Assembly (NCBI RefSeq): GCF_030758315.1
Contig: NZ_CP132336.1
Span: 2,633,001 to 2,697,000, forward strand
DNA from: Pararhizobium sp. IMCC3301
GTDB lineage: Bacteria > Pseudomonadota > Alphaproteobacteria > Rhizobiales > GCA-2746425
Direction of reading: 5' to 3'
Length of the DNA: 64,000 bases
The position numbers and the translations under genes are program-made. The notes under the pieces are model-generated. The model ran no database searches, had not been told where the DNA came from, and was given only the letters and a program-made list of their open reading frames with translations. The first letter of the stretch is position 1; each line of letters begins with the position of its first letter. Below are positions 17,654 to 26,371 of the stretch, in pieces.

Positions 17654-18682
17654 ATGCAAAGTTCATCACTCGCCACCAACCGGCCAAGAGTTGCCGTGCT
17701 GATACCCGAGGAGACCCGCAACCGCATATTCACCGATGTCGTTGTGGAAGCTTTGGCGACCTTTGCCGAGCCGGTGATCGCGGCAGACGATCAGCTTGCC
17801 GGCGAGAGCCTGCCCGAATTGCTGGAAGACGTCCCCGTCGCTATCACCGGATGGAAAAGTCCAAAACTTCCGATCGAGTCGCTCGCGCCCAGGGGCAGCG
17901 TCGTGTTCGTTTCGCACGCAGCGGGATCGATCAAGGCCTTGGATATCCTCGGCTCACTTGAAGCCGGGCACATCCGCGTCAGCCATGCGGCCCCTAAAAT
18001 CGCCGATGCAGTCGCGGAATTCACCCTTGCACAAATACTGGCACATCTTCGACGTCATACGGAAATGGACGCAGGGCTCCGTGCCGGTAAGCCGTGGTTT
18101 GAGCTGCGCCACAACCATCTGGGTCGGCTTCTTGGCGCGCAGGATGTCGGAATCGTGGGCCTCGGATATGTTGGTCACCTGGTGCAGAAAATGCTGCGTC
18201 CTTTCGGATGCAACGTATGCGTCTATGATCCGTTCATCGACACGGCTCAGGCAAAAGAGCTTGGCGTGACGTTGCTCGGCCTGGAAGAACTTTTTGAACG
18301 CTGCAGCGTCGTGAGTTTGCACGCTGCCAACCTTCCGGCAACAGAAGGTATGATTACTCGAGATCACCTCGAGAGCCTTCAACCGGGCGGATTACTGGTC
18401 AACACGGCGCGAGCCGGGTTGATCGAAAAGGGTGCCCTGCTTGAGGTTCTGCAGCAAGGACGCATATTCGCGGCGATTGACACTTTCGACATAGAGCCGC
18501 TGCCTGACGACGACGCGTTGCGCGAGTTGCAAAACATCTATCTATCCCCGCACTGCGCTGGCCACACCGTTGAGAGCTACATTCACCAGGGGCTCTCGGC
18601 AGTGGAAGAGGTCCGGCGGTTTCTGTCGGGCGAGACACTGAAACAAGAGATCATTCGTGAACGAGCCGCCGCTTTGGCATGA
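17654..18682 (+). CDS. D-isomer-specific 2-hydroxyacid dehydrogenase (NAD)
   Basis: The protein has 342 residues. The nucleotide-binding segment DVGIVGLGYVGHLVQKML is near residues 164-181. Downstream are the catalytic arginine region VNTARAGLIEKGAL, the glutamate in DTFDIEPLPDD and the histidine in YLSPHCAGHT. This is the SerA/GhrB-like layout. Substrates of the family include phosphoglycerate, glyoxylate and other 2-hydroxy acids; here an intermediate of sugar-acid breakdown is likely. Spacing of 33 bp to the SDR gene supports one operon. Confidence 0.92.
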   Translation: MQSSSLATNRPRVAVLIPEETRNRIFTDVVVEALATFAEPVIAADDQLAGESLPELLEDVPVAITGWKSPKLPIESLAPRGSVVFVSHAAGSIKALDILGSLEAGHIRVSHAAPKIADAVAEFTLAQILAHLRRHTEMDAGLRAGKPWFELRHNHLGRLLGAQDVGIVGLGYVGHLVQKMLRPFGCNVCVYDPFIDTAQAKELGVTLLGLEELFERCSVVSLHAANLPATEGMITRDHLESLQPGGLLVNTARAGLIEKGALLEVLQQGRIFAAIDTFDIEPLPDDDALRELQNIYLSPHCAGHTVESYIHQGLSAVEEVRRFLSGETLKQEIIRERAAALA

Positions 18683-18733
18683 GCGGTGACCGGCTTGAAT
18701 CGATCGATGGGAAAATAAGGATTGGGAGGGCCA

Positions 18734-19807
18734 ATGGCCTCTGTAGAAATCACTGGGCTGAAGAAAGCCTTTGGTGCCGTTGAAGTCATCCACGGTGTTG
18801 ACCTTCACATTGAGGATGGTGAATTTGTTGCTCTGGTTGGTCCATCCGGCTGCGGCAAATCGACTTTGCTGCGGATCATTTCCGGGCTGGAGCCGGCAAG
18901 CGAGGGGGAAATCAAGATCGACGGCAAAGTCGTCAATCACCTCAATCCTCGTGAGCGCAACATTGCGATGGTGTTCCAGAATTATGCGCTCTATCCGCAT
19001 ATGACGGTTGCCCGAAACATGGGCTTCAACCTGAAACTTTCCGGGCTCAAACGTCGCGAAATCGACATCAAGGTTCAAGAGGTGGCAAAGCTGCTCGAAC
19101 TTGACGCGCTACTCGAACGTAAACCCGGACAGCTCTCGGGTGGACAGCGGCAGCGCGTTGCCATGGGTCGCGCAATCGTTCGAAACCCGGCGGTGTTTTT
19201 GTTCGACGAGCCGCTTTCGAACCTCGATGCGAAATTGCGGGTCCAGATGCGCTCCGAGATCAAGACACTTCATCAACGCGTCAAAACAACCTCTATATAT
19301 GTAACCCATGACCAGATCGAAGCGATGACCCTTGCCGACCGGGTCGTGATTCTGAGCGGCGGCAATATCGAGCAGGTTGGCAGCCCTATCACTCTCTACA
19401 ACTCGCCGCAGAATCTTTTTGTTGCCGGCTTCATAGGGACGCCCTCGATGAATCTGATCGATGCGACAATCGTCAAGACCGACAGTGGCTTGGCGGCTTT
19501 GTTTTCCGGTGGTCAATCCGTGCCGGTTCCCAGTCACCATCGTAGTTTGGCTGAACACCAGAAAGTCATTGTTGGAATGCGTCCCGAGCACTTTGCCCTG
19601 AATGCTTCTGGCGCTCCACTTTCGGGCACCACCAAACTTGTCGAACCTACCGGCGCCCAAACCCATGTGACTTTTGAGTTGGCCAACACCTCGGCGACCG
19701 CAGTCCTGGAAGGTGGGATAGACGTCGACATAGGCCAGACGCTCGCAGTCTCGATCGATCCCGAAAAGGTCCATATCTTCGATAAGGAAACCGGGCGTCG
19801 TGTCTAG
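18734..19807 (+). CDS. Sugar ABC transporter ATP-binding protein, MalK/UgpC family
   Basis: The protein has about 357 residues, with Walker A GPSGCGKSTLL, Q-loop QNYALYPHMTV, signature LSGGQRQRVAMGRA, Walker B FLFDEPLSNLDAKLR, H-loop YVTHDQIEAMTLADR and a C-terminal TOBE region (VGMRPEHFALN). The ATG at 18734 follows GGGAGGGCC; a TTG four codons earlier is less likely. The minus-strand importer of this module has no ATPase gene of its own, so this protein most likely energises it. Confidence 0.94.
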   Translation: MASVEITGLKKAFGAVEVIHGVDLHIEDGEFVALVGPSGCGKSTLLRIISGLEPASEGEIKIDGKVVNHLNPRERNIAMVFQNYALYPHMTVARNMGFNLKLSGLKRREIDIKVQEVAKLLELDALLERKPGQLSGGQRQRVAMGRAIVRNPAVFLFDEPLSNLDAKLRVQMRSEIKTLHQRVKTTSIYVTHDQIEAMTLADRVVILSGGNIEQVGSPITLYNSPQNLFVAGFIGTPSMNLIDATIVKTDSGLAALFSGGQSVPVPSHHRSLAEHQKVIVGMRPEHFALNASGAPLSGTTKLVEPTGAQTHVTFELANTSATAVLEGGIDVDIGQTLAVSIDPEKVHIFDKETGRRV

Positions 19808-20042
19808 CTGGCGCTGCGCGCTCACTCGAACATGGAGCGATCTATTGAGTTTTCGAGCTGGCGATCATCATGTTGCTTCAGGCATAGGCTTGCGGTCCAG
19901 AAACTGGTCTGGTGTCTTGGATGTTGCATTGATTGGGTCCGCGCCTGCCGCTTCAGTCACATATCATAAATAAATGGCCGACGCCGAAACCGTATAGGCG
20001 GCGGTAGCTATGGGAACCCGACGCAAAGAGGAGGATTGCAGC

Positions 20043-21170
20043 TTGAAAGTCCTGATTTCCGGCACCGGCTTTGCCGGACAAGGCCATGCTGATGCTTTTC
20101 GTGGGGCCGGTGCCGACGTCGTCGGCATCGTCGGCCGCACCGCGCATGTCGTGAGCGAGGTGGCCGCCAAAATGGCTATCCCGTATTCAGGCACCGACTG
20201 GCAACAAGCATTGAATGCCTGCCAACCAGATATCGTCGCCATTGCGACGCCGGGTGGTGCCCATTACGAGCCCATCAAGCAGGCCATCGAATTCGGGTGT
20301 CATGTGTTTTGCGACAAGCCGATGACAGCAACCAGCGACTCCGCAGTCGAGCTTTACAAACTTGCGCAGCAACATAACGTCAAGACAGCCTATGCCGCCA
20401 GCTTCCGCTACGCGCCGAGCGTTTTGCACGCCAGAAAATTGGTCGCGGCTGGCGCGATTGGCGAACCGGTTGAGGTTGAGTGCATGTCGCACTTCAACCT
20501 GGAGCATGAAATTCCCTTCGGATGGTCTCACCGCAAGGAAGACGGCGGCGGCCGCCTGAACAACAACTTCACCCATACGCTGTCCATCGTGACATCGGTT
20601 ATCGGTGAAAACATCCTGTCAATCATCGGTGAAACCCGCGATGACCTCGGCCGCGCCCCAATCGTGGAGGGCGTGCACAATTTCGCAACGCGGCGTGACT
20701 TCATTCCCACGGACCTCGACGACCCTTCGCTCAAATGGGGGGAAAGCAACGTCGAATGGTCCTACACGGTGCTGGCGCAGATAAAGAGCGCGTTCGCCGA
20801 AAAACCGGTTTCGGTGCTGTTCAAGCATGGTGGACTGGTGCCCCGGTTCCACGAGGACCACATCGTATTCTACGGCACCGAAGGCGCGATTTACATCAAG
20901 GGCCACTATGGCAGTGGTCAGTTGTATCTGTGGGGCAAGGGCAAGACCTGGGAAGAATTGCCTCTGCCCCCGGAGATTGCCGCAACCGTGCCGCACGTCG
21001 CTGGTGCGACCGAGCAATGCTGGCACTATCTGGCGAGAGAGTTCGTCAGGGACATTCAAGGTGAATCTGTCGAACCCTACCCGACGTTCAGGGAAGGCAG
21101 CCAATACCAGCAGATCATCGATCTGATCCGCAACAACAGCAACTGGACGGACGTGACCGCACTGAACTGA
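20043..21170 (+). CDS. Gfo/Idh/MocA-family oxidoreductase
   Basis: About 375 residues. An N-terminal Rossmann domain (KVLISGTGFAGQGHADAFRG) is followed by the family signature EFGCHVFCDKPMT, with the conserved lysine of the EKP-type motif, and a C-terminal substrate domain (HRKEDGGGRLNNNFTHTL). These enzymes oxidise or reduce sugars and inositols with NAD(P). The start is set by AGAGGAGG at 20029-20036 in front of a TTG at 20043. An ATG at 20010 would place the ribosome site inside the gene. A 235-bp spacer upstream holds no gene. Confidence 0.9.
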   Translation: MKVLISGTGFAGQGHADAFRGAGADVVGIVGRTAHVVSEVAAKMAIPYSGTDWQQALNACQPDIVAIATPGGAHYEPIKQAIEFGCHVFCDKPMTATSDSAVELYKLAQQHNVKTAYAASFRYAPSVLHARKLVAAGAIGEPVEVECMSHFNLEHEIPFGWSHRKEDGGGRLNNNFTHTLSIVTSVIGENILSIIGETRDDLGRAPIVEGVHNFATRRDFIPTDLDDPSLKWGESNVEWSYTVLAQIKSAFAEKPVSVLFKHGGLVPRFHEDHIVFYGTEGAIYIKGHYGSGQLYLWGKGKTWEELPLPPEIAATVPHVAGATEQCWHYLAREFVRDIQGESVEPYPTFREGSQYQQIIDLIRNNSNWTDVTALN

Positions 21171-21197
21171 ATGTGACCTTCAACGGAGATTATCCCC

Positions 21198-22424
21198 ATG
21201 AAAATTACTGATGCAAAAGTGTTCGTCGGCGGGCCCGGCAAGCCCTACGTCACGCTGAAGATCATGACCGACCAGGGCATCTACGGGCTGGGCGATGCGA
21301 CGCTTAAGAGCCGCGAGACAGTGACTGCGACCTATCTGGAGAACTACCTGATTCCGAACCTGATCGGCAAGGACCCCCGCAACACCGAGGACATCTGGCA
21401 GTTCTTCTATCGCGGTGCCTACAACCGGGGCGGCCCGATTGCGATGGCGGCCATTGGCGGAATCGATATGGCGCTGTGGGATATCAAGGCCAAGCTCGCC
21501 GACCTGCCGCTTTATCAGCTGTTCGGTGGCAAAAGCCGCGAGGGCGCACTGGTCTATGGTCACGCCACCGGCTCCGACCTCGAAGACCTGATGGACTCGA
21601 TCGCCTATTACGTTGATGAGGGCTACAAGGCGGTCCGCGTGCAATGCGGCATCCCCGGAATGCCGACTGCCAGCTATGGCGTCTCGGAGAAGAAGGGCGA
21701 TTTCAAGAACTTCATCACCGATTTCAGTGGTATCCATCCCAAGGTGGAGATCTGGGACACTGATCGCTACATGCGTTACATGCCCGATGCACTGGCCCGG
21801 ATCCGCGAGCGTTTTGGCCCGGATTTGAAAATCCTGCACGACGTGCATCACCGGCTGTTGCCGCGTGAAGCCGCCGAGTTCGCCAAAGCGGTCGAACCGG
21901 TGAACCTGTTCTGGCTTGAAGATCCGACCCCGGCTGAGGATCAAAACGCGCTGAAGCTTATGCGCCAGCATTCCACCGTGCCAATCGCCATCGGCGAGGT
22001 GTTCAATTCGATATGGGATTGCAACAAGCTGATCGAGAACGAGTTGATCGACTTCATCCGCGTTGCCGTCACTTATGCCGGCGGCATCACTCACGTCAAA
22101 CGCATCGTCGATCTGGCGGGGCTGCATCACGTGCGCACAGGGTTCCATGGCGCGCCAAGCCACTCGCCGCTGTGCATGGCGGCTCACGCCCATCTCAACG
22201 CCTGGGCGCCGAATTTCGGCATTCAGGAATACCTCGTGCTCGGCACGTCCGAATGCGACGCGCTGTTCCCCTCAGCGCACAGGATGCAGAATGGAATGGT
22301 ATATGTCAGCGACGCGCCCGGCCTGGGCGTCGACTTTGACGAAAAGGAAGCCGCGCGCTACAGCTACAAACCCGGCAGCCACCCGGTCGTGCGACTGGAA
22401 GACGGAACGCTCTGGAATTACTGA
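21198..22424 (+). CDS. manD: D-mannonate dehydratase family protein (ManD, enolase superfamily)
   Basis: The protein has 408 residues. The sequence follows the ManD/RspA subgroup from start (VTLKIMTDQGIYGLGDAT) to end. The metal ligands and catalytic residues known for ManD are recognisable with an offset of about five: Tyr160 (SYGV), Asp215 and His217 (LHDVHHRL), Glu241 (WLEDPTP) and Glu267 (IAIGEVFN). High-activity members dehydrate D-mannonate to 2-keto-3-deoxygluconate; others act weakly on gluconate. It closes the plus-strand operon, 27 bp after the MocA-type gene, and anchors the module in hexuronate or aldonate catabolism. Confidence 0.92.
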   Translation: MKITDAKVFVGGPGKPYVTLKIMTDQGIYGLGDATLKSRETVTATYLENYLIPNLIGKDPRNTEDIWQFFYRGAYNRGGPIAMAAIGGIDMALWDIKAKLADLPLYQLFGGKSREGALVYGHATGSDLEDLMDSIAYYVDEGYKAVRVQCGIPGMPTASYGVSEKKGDFKNFITDFSGIHPKVEIWDTDRYMRYMPDALARIRERFGPDLKILHDVHHRLLPREAAEFAKAVEPVNLFWLEDPTPAEDQNALKLMRQHSTVPIAIGEVFNSIWDCNKLIENELIDFIRVAVTYAGGITHVKRIVDLAGLHHVRTGFHGAPSHSPLCMAAHAHLNAWAPNFGIQEYLVLGTSECDALFPSAHRMQNGMVYVSDAPGLGVDFDEKEAARYSYKPGSHPVVRLEDGTLWNY

Positions 22425-22947
22425 AGCCGCGTTGGAAACCGCGAGCGAACCGTTTATCCGGATACCGGCGCAATGTCCGATGAAGAGATCGGCTTGACGT
22501 TTCAGGTCGGGGTGCCAGGTTCCGTCGCTCGAATTGCGGCGGTCCTATGCGCCTGAATTGTGACAGATCAAGCTGACAGCGACAGGTTCAACGCCATGCA
22601 AACCGACCACCTCTCATGCCTGAAACAGGATTGTCCTGGCAAATGCCAATTTATTACGTCGCCACCGGAAGCGATATTAATTTCCCTCTCTGACAATTGG
22701 CAGGTCCCCAAACCACGAAACTAGCGGTCATCGTGGCCGCCATTCGGTGTAGTCGCGGACCCAGTTTTTGATCTCACGCTTTGATGCAGCATATGAATGG
22801 AGTTCTGCCGGACATTGTCTCATCAGGTTCTCTAATGGTAGAAAAATGAAGGTCGCCCAGGCGGTTCGGCTATCAAGGCGCGTCTGCTTGAAAGCCATGA
22901 CAGATGCGAATATGAAATGAATTCGAATTGGAGTTGAGATCAGAACA
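22425..22947. other. Intergenic region, no gene recognised
   Basis: In these 523 bp I see no convincing ORF on either strand, no tRNA and no long repeat. It separates the end of the ManD operon from a small conserved gene near the island border. Confidence 0.6.
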
Positions 22948-23217
22948 ATGAGCCAGACAAGAACACGGCTGATAGATGCAGTCGAACGTCTTAAGGATGA
23001 TAATTTTGAAATGGGCCCAAACTGGAGCTCGTGTCATGACCTTTGCCAATCCAACGAGGGAAGTCCAGACCATGACTGGGTTCATGGATTTGTTCACCTC
23101 ATCGAAGGCGACAAGTCGAACGCATCTTACTGGTATCGCAGAGCGGAAAAAACCCAGGCAAGCCATGAACTTGAAGCTGAATGGCAGAGCATTCTCAATG
23201 CGCTGAAACAAAAATAA
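22948..23217 (+). CDS. Small conserved hypothetical protein
   Basis: The protein has 89 residues, is soluble and has no signal peptide. The middle contains HDWVHGFVHLIEGDKSNASY followed by WYRRAEK, a pattern I associate with a family of short proteobacterial proteins (HAxxHRxEGDxxNAxYWYRRA). Its function is unknown to me. The ATG follows GAGATCAG. It is the last core gene before the island border, transcribed alone. Confidence 0.7.
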   Translation: MSQTRTRLIDAVERLKDDNFEMGPNWSSCHDLCQSNEGSPDHDWVHGFVHLIEGDKSNASYWYRRAEKTQASHELEAEWQSILNALKQK

Positions 23218-23258
23218 TCGAACTTTGAAAAGTGGAAGTTGAGACGCAACGGCTCAAC

Positions 23259-23560
23259 TCACAGGCATTGGTTATTGGCAATTCCAAGGATACGATAAAC
23301 TCGCATTCTTGAGTATCCGTATTGATCGAGCGATACTTTCCACCTTTGTAAATTCAATTTGTCTTGGCGCGCTTGATGCCCTCTCGTTGGCGTTCCTTGA
23401 TAAATCGACGCTCCAACTGCGCCACCATGTCAAGCCCTGAGAGCACCATGTGGCCCATTTCACCGCGTGTCGAAACATGACGGTTAAGTATGGTGACGAC
23501 TGCACCGCGCTGCTCGCATCCATGAATGATGTTCAAAACATCGCGTGTATGCCAAACAAA
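23259..23560 (-). pseudogene. Remnant of a Tn3-type serine resolvase
   Basis: One frame gives WHTRDVLNIIHGCEQRGAVV followed by HVSTRGEMGHMVLSGLDMVA and ERRFIKERQREGIKRAK, the middle of a resolvase catalytic domain. A stop follows. A second frame then gives YSRMRVYRILGIANN, which resembles the C-terminal DNA-binding helix (RASVYRVLGI). The N-terminal third with the catalytic serine is missing and at least one frameshift is needed. It is an inactive fossil of an earlier insertion, just outside the island end at 23703. Confidence 0.75.
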
Positions 23561-23702
23561 GCCAACAAAACAACCAACAAAAATGGTGGATGTAGGCACA
23601 TCGTGTTGGACGATCCCGCACACAGAAATAGCGGGATTATCCATATCACATTGATTTTTATGATTGTTTTTGTACTGTACCGAACCTTGTCGAACAGTCA
23701 AA

Positions 23703-23722
23703 TGGTGCCAGAAGAGGACTCG
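23703..23722 (+). other. attL: duplicated 3' end of tRNA-Leu
   Basis: TGGTGCCAGAAGAGGACTCG matches the tRNA-Leu 3' end at 47790-47810 (TGG for CCA, discriminator, acceptor strand and part of the T arm) except for one missing C. It marks the left limit of the island. Confidence 0.8.
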
Positions 23723-24131
23723 CATGTTTCTTCCAAGCATTTGAAAGGTTTAAGGTATTAGGCATGCGGTTTTGCCCTGTACCCCAGCCGATACCCCCGT
23801 TCTCGTTTTAATTTTAGGGTTCGAGTCTATATTGAGTACCAATGTTGATTTTCGTTGCGATACCCCTTGCTCCGGTAAGGCAATGGCACGATCTCGTCAT
23901 TTGAGTAGTAGGAATGCGGGAAACTCAACGCCTTGCGCTTTAACGCCTGTTTCAAAAATGCCTTTCAGAGACTTTTGGCGGGACAGAAAGGGACAGGACG
24001 GTCTTTAGTAGCTACCAAGCCGCAAAGAGGCCTAAGCGCCGTCAGCGATCCAAAGCAAGACATTCATCTAATTTTCCCCCAAATCGGCTTTGTGTTCTTG
24101 GGTAGGGGTTTTTTCTTAAATGACGACGCCA
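23723..24131. other. Left-end island DNA without genes; candidate integrase/excisionase arm sites
   Basis: No coding frame is convincing here. Two copies of a GATACCCC motif occur (CCGATACCCCCG at 23788-23799 and GCGATACCCC at 23857-23866). Related motifs cluster at the right end (47608-47675) and form a palindrome near alpA (43255-43273). Such repeats at both ends suit arm-type binding sites for the integrase or the AlpA-like factor (inference). Confidence 0.45.
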
Positions 24132-24419
24132 TCATTCACACCAGTCTGCTTTATACCCGGGTGTCCATTCACGCGCCAACCCTTCAGCCATGAGCACCGA
24201 GCCAGCCGTGCGTCCGTCTGGTAGCTTGACCCAGACCAAGGGACGTTTGCTTTGCGTGCTGTCTACATCACCAGAGTCGAACACCTGCACTCCGTCTATG
24301 GCAAGCAATTCGTCCATACGCGCCTTTACCGCCCTGCCGAGTTCCAATTCCTGCTGACAATCGGCGCTCCAAATTTCGGGCGTATAATAGCCTGATACGA
24401 AAGGTGCACCGTCTCCCAC
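24132..24419 (-). pseudogene. Thermonuclease (SNase-like) C-terminal fragment
   Basis: The frame ends in a typical SNase-family C-terminal half: YYTPEIWSADCQQELELGRA, VWVKLPDGRTAGSVLMAEGL and AREWTPGY. The upstream part is cut: RVGDGAPFVSGYYTPEIW lacks most of the strands between the RVxDGDT and DxPE motifs, and no signal peptide is found. It is therefore a truncated gene, probably broken when the adjacent secretion cassette arrived. Confidence 0.7.
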
Positions 24420-24440
24420 GCGGACGCCGAGCTACGCCCA

Positions 24441-24634
24441 AATTCGTGTCCAGTCCGCGAAGCCGAGCCGCGAAATCCCACCCGAATTGCGTCAAATCCG
24501 TGGAAGATAAGCCGTATGCTGCGCCAAATCGAAAAAGATTCGGAGAAAGCAACGATACATGCAAGTCTCTCTCTACGAATAATTCCATCTGGAGAATATC
24601 AGTTAATTTATCTTCAAAAGCGCTCGTTGATAAA
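24441..24634 (+). repeat. Leader repeat, copy A (upstream of tpsB)
   Basis: This about 190-bp block is homologous, at roughly 75-80 percent by eye, to 35992-36169 upstream of the ankyrin gene. Shared words include CAAATCCGTGGAAGA, CGAAAAAG, CCAGTCCG and GTTGATAAA. Copy A has one extra segment of about 13 bp near 24458. Both copies end about 40 nt before the start codon of a gene for an exported protein, so the block probably carries the promoter and 5' leader. Confidence 0.75.
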
Positions 24635-24671
24635 TAGAAGCGCAGTGAATGTTAATGGCGGGGGCCAATCC

Positions 24672-26363
24672 ATGTTGAAACTCTCAGCAGCCATAGGGCT
24701 GGGCATAGCTTTATTGTGCAGTATTCAAACAAGCTATGCCCAGGTCCCCGGTGGTGCTGAAGCTGGCCGCGTAGAAGAGCGTTTCGAAGAACGTACTGCC
24801 CCTACGGTAAAACCCAAAGTCACCCGCGGCCTTGAAAGCACTACGCCTCCTTCAGAAGCAGCTTCAGTCTCTCTTCGCTTAAACGGCGTCACGGTGAAAG
24901 GCTCCACCGTATACAGCAGCAACGACTTGTCAGTCATATACAGTGATCTTATCGGCAAACAGGTCACCCTCGCGCAAGTTTTCGACATCGCTGCTCAAAT
25001 CACCGCCAAGTATGGGCAGGACGGGTATCTGCTTTCGCGCGCAATTGTACCCCCACAGGAACTTGATCCTGCTGGCGCATCCATCACGATACAAATCATT
25101 GAAGGCTATGTGGATGAAGTGCGTTGGCCGGAAGGCGTGACGTCCTATCGCAATTTCTTTGACTCATATAGTGCTGCTATCACTGCCGACCGACCACTCA
25201 ATAATCGGACGTTGGAGCGCTACCTGCTTCTGGCCAGTGACCTGCCCGGCCTCAAGTTCGAGTCAAACCTGGTTGCCTCTGAGACCACTCCCAATGCATC
25301 CACCCTCATTATCACCATGACCGAGACGCGAGCTGATGGATATGTCTCAATCGATAATCATGGAGTTGAAGCCAGCGGGCCGTATCAGGCCACCATCGGC
25401 GGTGGGCTCAATAACACCTTGCGTATTCACGAGCGCATTGAAGGGGCTTTCACCGCCGCAGGTCCATCTGAGGATGATGATCTGGAACTTAATTACTTTG
25501 CCTTTAGCTATGAACAGGTACTTACCGCAGAAGGTCTAACTTTCTTCATCAACGGAAATTATAGCCAAGGCTATCCTGGCACTGAAGCGTTGCGAGCGCT
25601 TGACTATGAAACCGAAGGTCTCAATATTTCCGCTGGCGTATCGTTTCCGTTTATCCGAACCCGCTCGGAAAATCTCACTGGCCTGATTGCCTTTGATTTC
25701 AAAAACTCCGAGTCATTGAACCTTGGCATGATGGCCACTGAAGACCGGTTGCGCATTATTCGCGGTGAACTCGATTATGAGAAAGCTGATGAGTTCAATG
25801 GCGTTACCCAACTGAACCTCTCAGCCAGCCATGGCATTGAAGGCTTGGGCAGCACTGAAAACGGCAATCCGATGGCCTCACGCATTCCCGGCGTGGTGGA
25901 TTTCTTCAAAGTCACAGGCACACTCTCTCGCACCCAACAGCTTGGCAATCGAAACAGCTTGTATCTCAGCGGATTTGCCCAGTGGACTGATGACCCACTC
26001 TTGTCTTCGCAAGAGTGCGGCTATGGTGGCCGTACCTTTGGTCGCGGCTTCGACTCCTCCATCATCACCGGCGACCGGTGTTTTTTAACAACGCTGGAAT
26101 TCCGGCATGACCTGCCGGTTTCTGGCACAGTACTCAAATACGCTCAGCCATATGCGTTTGTTGATTTTGGCCACATCACTAACATTGATGCGCCATTGGG
26201 TACGCCGGACAATGATAATGGCACCTCGGCTGGTCTTGGCATTCGTTTCGGCAAGGGCAGTTTCTCGGCTGATTTGGCTGTCACACAAATCATTGATGAG
26301 CCCAATAGCCAAACCAGTCTTGATGACACCAGAGGGTGGTTCAAAACTGCCTTCAGATTTTAG
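24672..26363 (+). CDS. Two-partner secretion outer-membrane transporter (TpsB, ShlB/FhaC family)
   Basis: The protein has about 563 residues. A signal peptide (MLKLSAAIGLGIALLCSIQT, ending SYAQ) is followed by a POTRA region (LNGVTVKGSTVYSSNDLSVI; LSRAIVPPQELDPAGASITI; IIEGYVDEVRWPEG) and a C-terminal 16-strand-type barrel. That barrel contains the conserved DNHG segment VSIDNHGVEASGPYQATIG and ends in aromatic F (WFKTAFRF). The length is as expected for TpsB. The ATG at 24672 is chosen for the signal peptide and the GGCGGGGG upstream. It exports the exoprotein encoded 8 bp downstream. Confidence 0.93.
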   Translation: MLKLSAAIGLGIALLCSIQTSYAQVPGGAEAGRVEERFEERTAPTVKPKVTRGLESTTPPSEAASVSLRLNGVTVKGSTVYSSNDLSVIYSDLIGKQVTLAQVFDIAAQITAKYGQDGYLLSRAIVPPQELDPAGASITIQIIEGYVDEVRWPEGVTSYRNFFDSYSAAITADRPLNNRTLERYLLLASDLPGLKFESNLVASETTPNASTLIITMTETRADGYVSIDNHGVEASGPYQATIGGGLNNTLRIHERIEGAFTAAGPSEDDDLELNYFAFSYEQVLTAEGLTFFINGNYSQGYPGTEALRALDYETEGLNISAGVSFPFIRTRSENLTGLIAFDFKNSESLNLGMMATEDRLRIIRGELDYEKADEFNGVTQLNLSASHGIEGLGSTENGNPMASRIPGVVDFFKVTGTLSRTQQLGNRNSLYLSGFAQWTDDPLLSSQECGYGGRTFGRGFDSSIITGDRCFLTTLEFRHDLPVSGTVLKYAQPYAFVDFGHITNIDAPLGTPDNDNGTSAGLGIRFGKGSFSADLAVTQIIDEPNSQTSLDDTRGWFKTAFRF

Positions 26364-26371
26364 GAGTGCAT

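Noticed and set aside
22425-22947. Degenerate gene after manD
   Set aside because: No continuous homology in any frame; left as non-coding.
23354-23740. 128-codon ORF as an intact resolvase
   Set aside because: Only its C-terminal part matches resolvases; the catalytic serine region is absent and the DNA-binding end is in another frame.
23933-24193. 86-codon plus-strand ORF at the island's left end
   Set aside because: No ribosome site and it overlaps the SNase fragment antisense.
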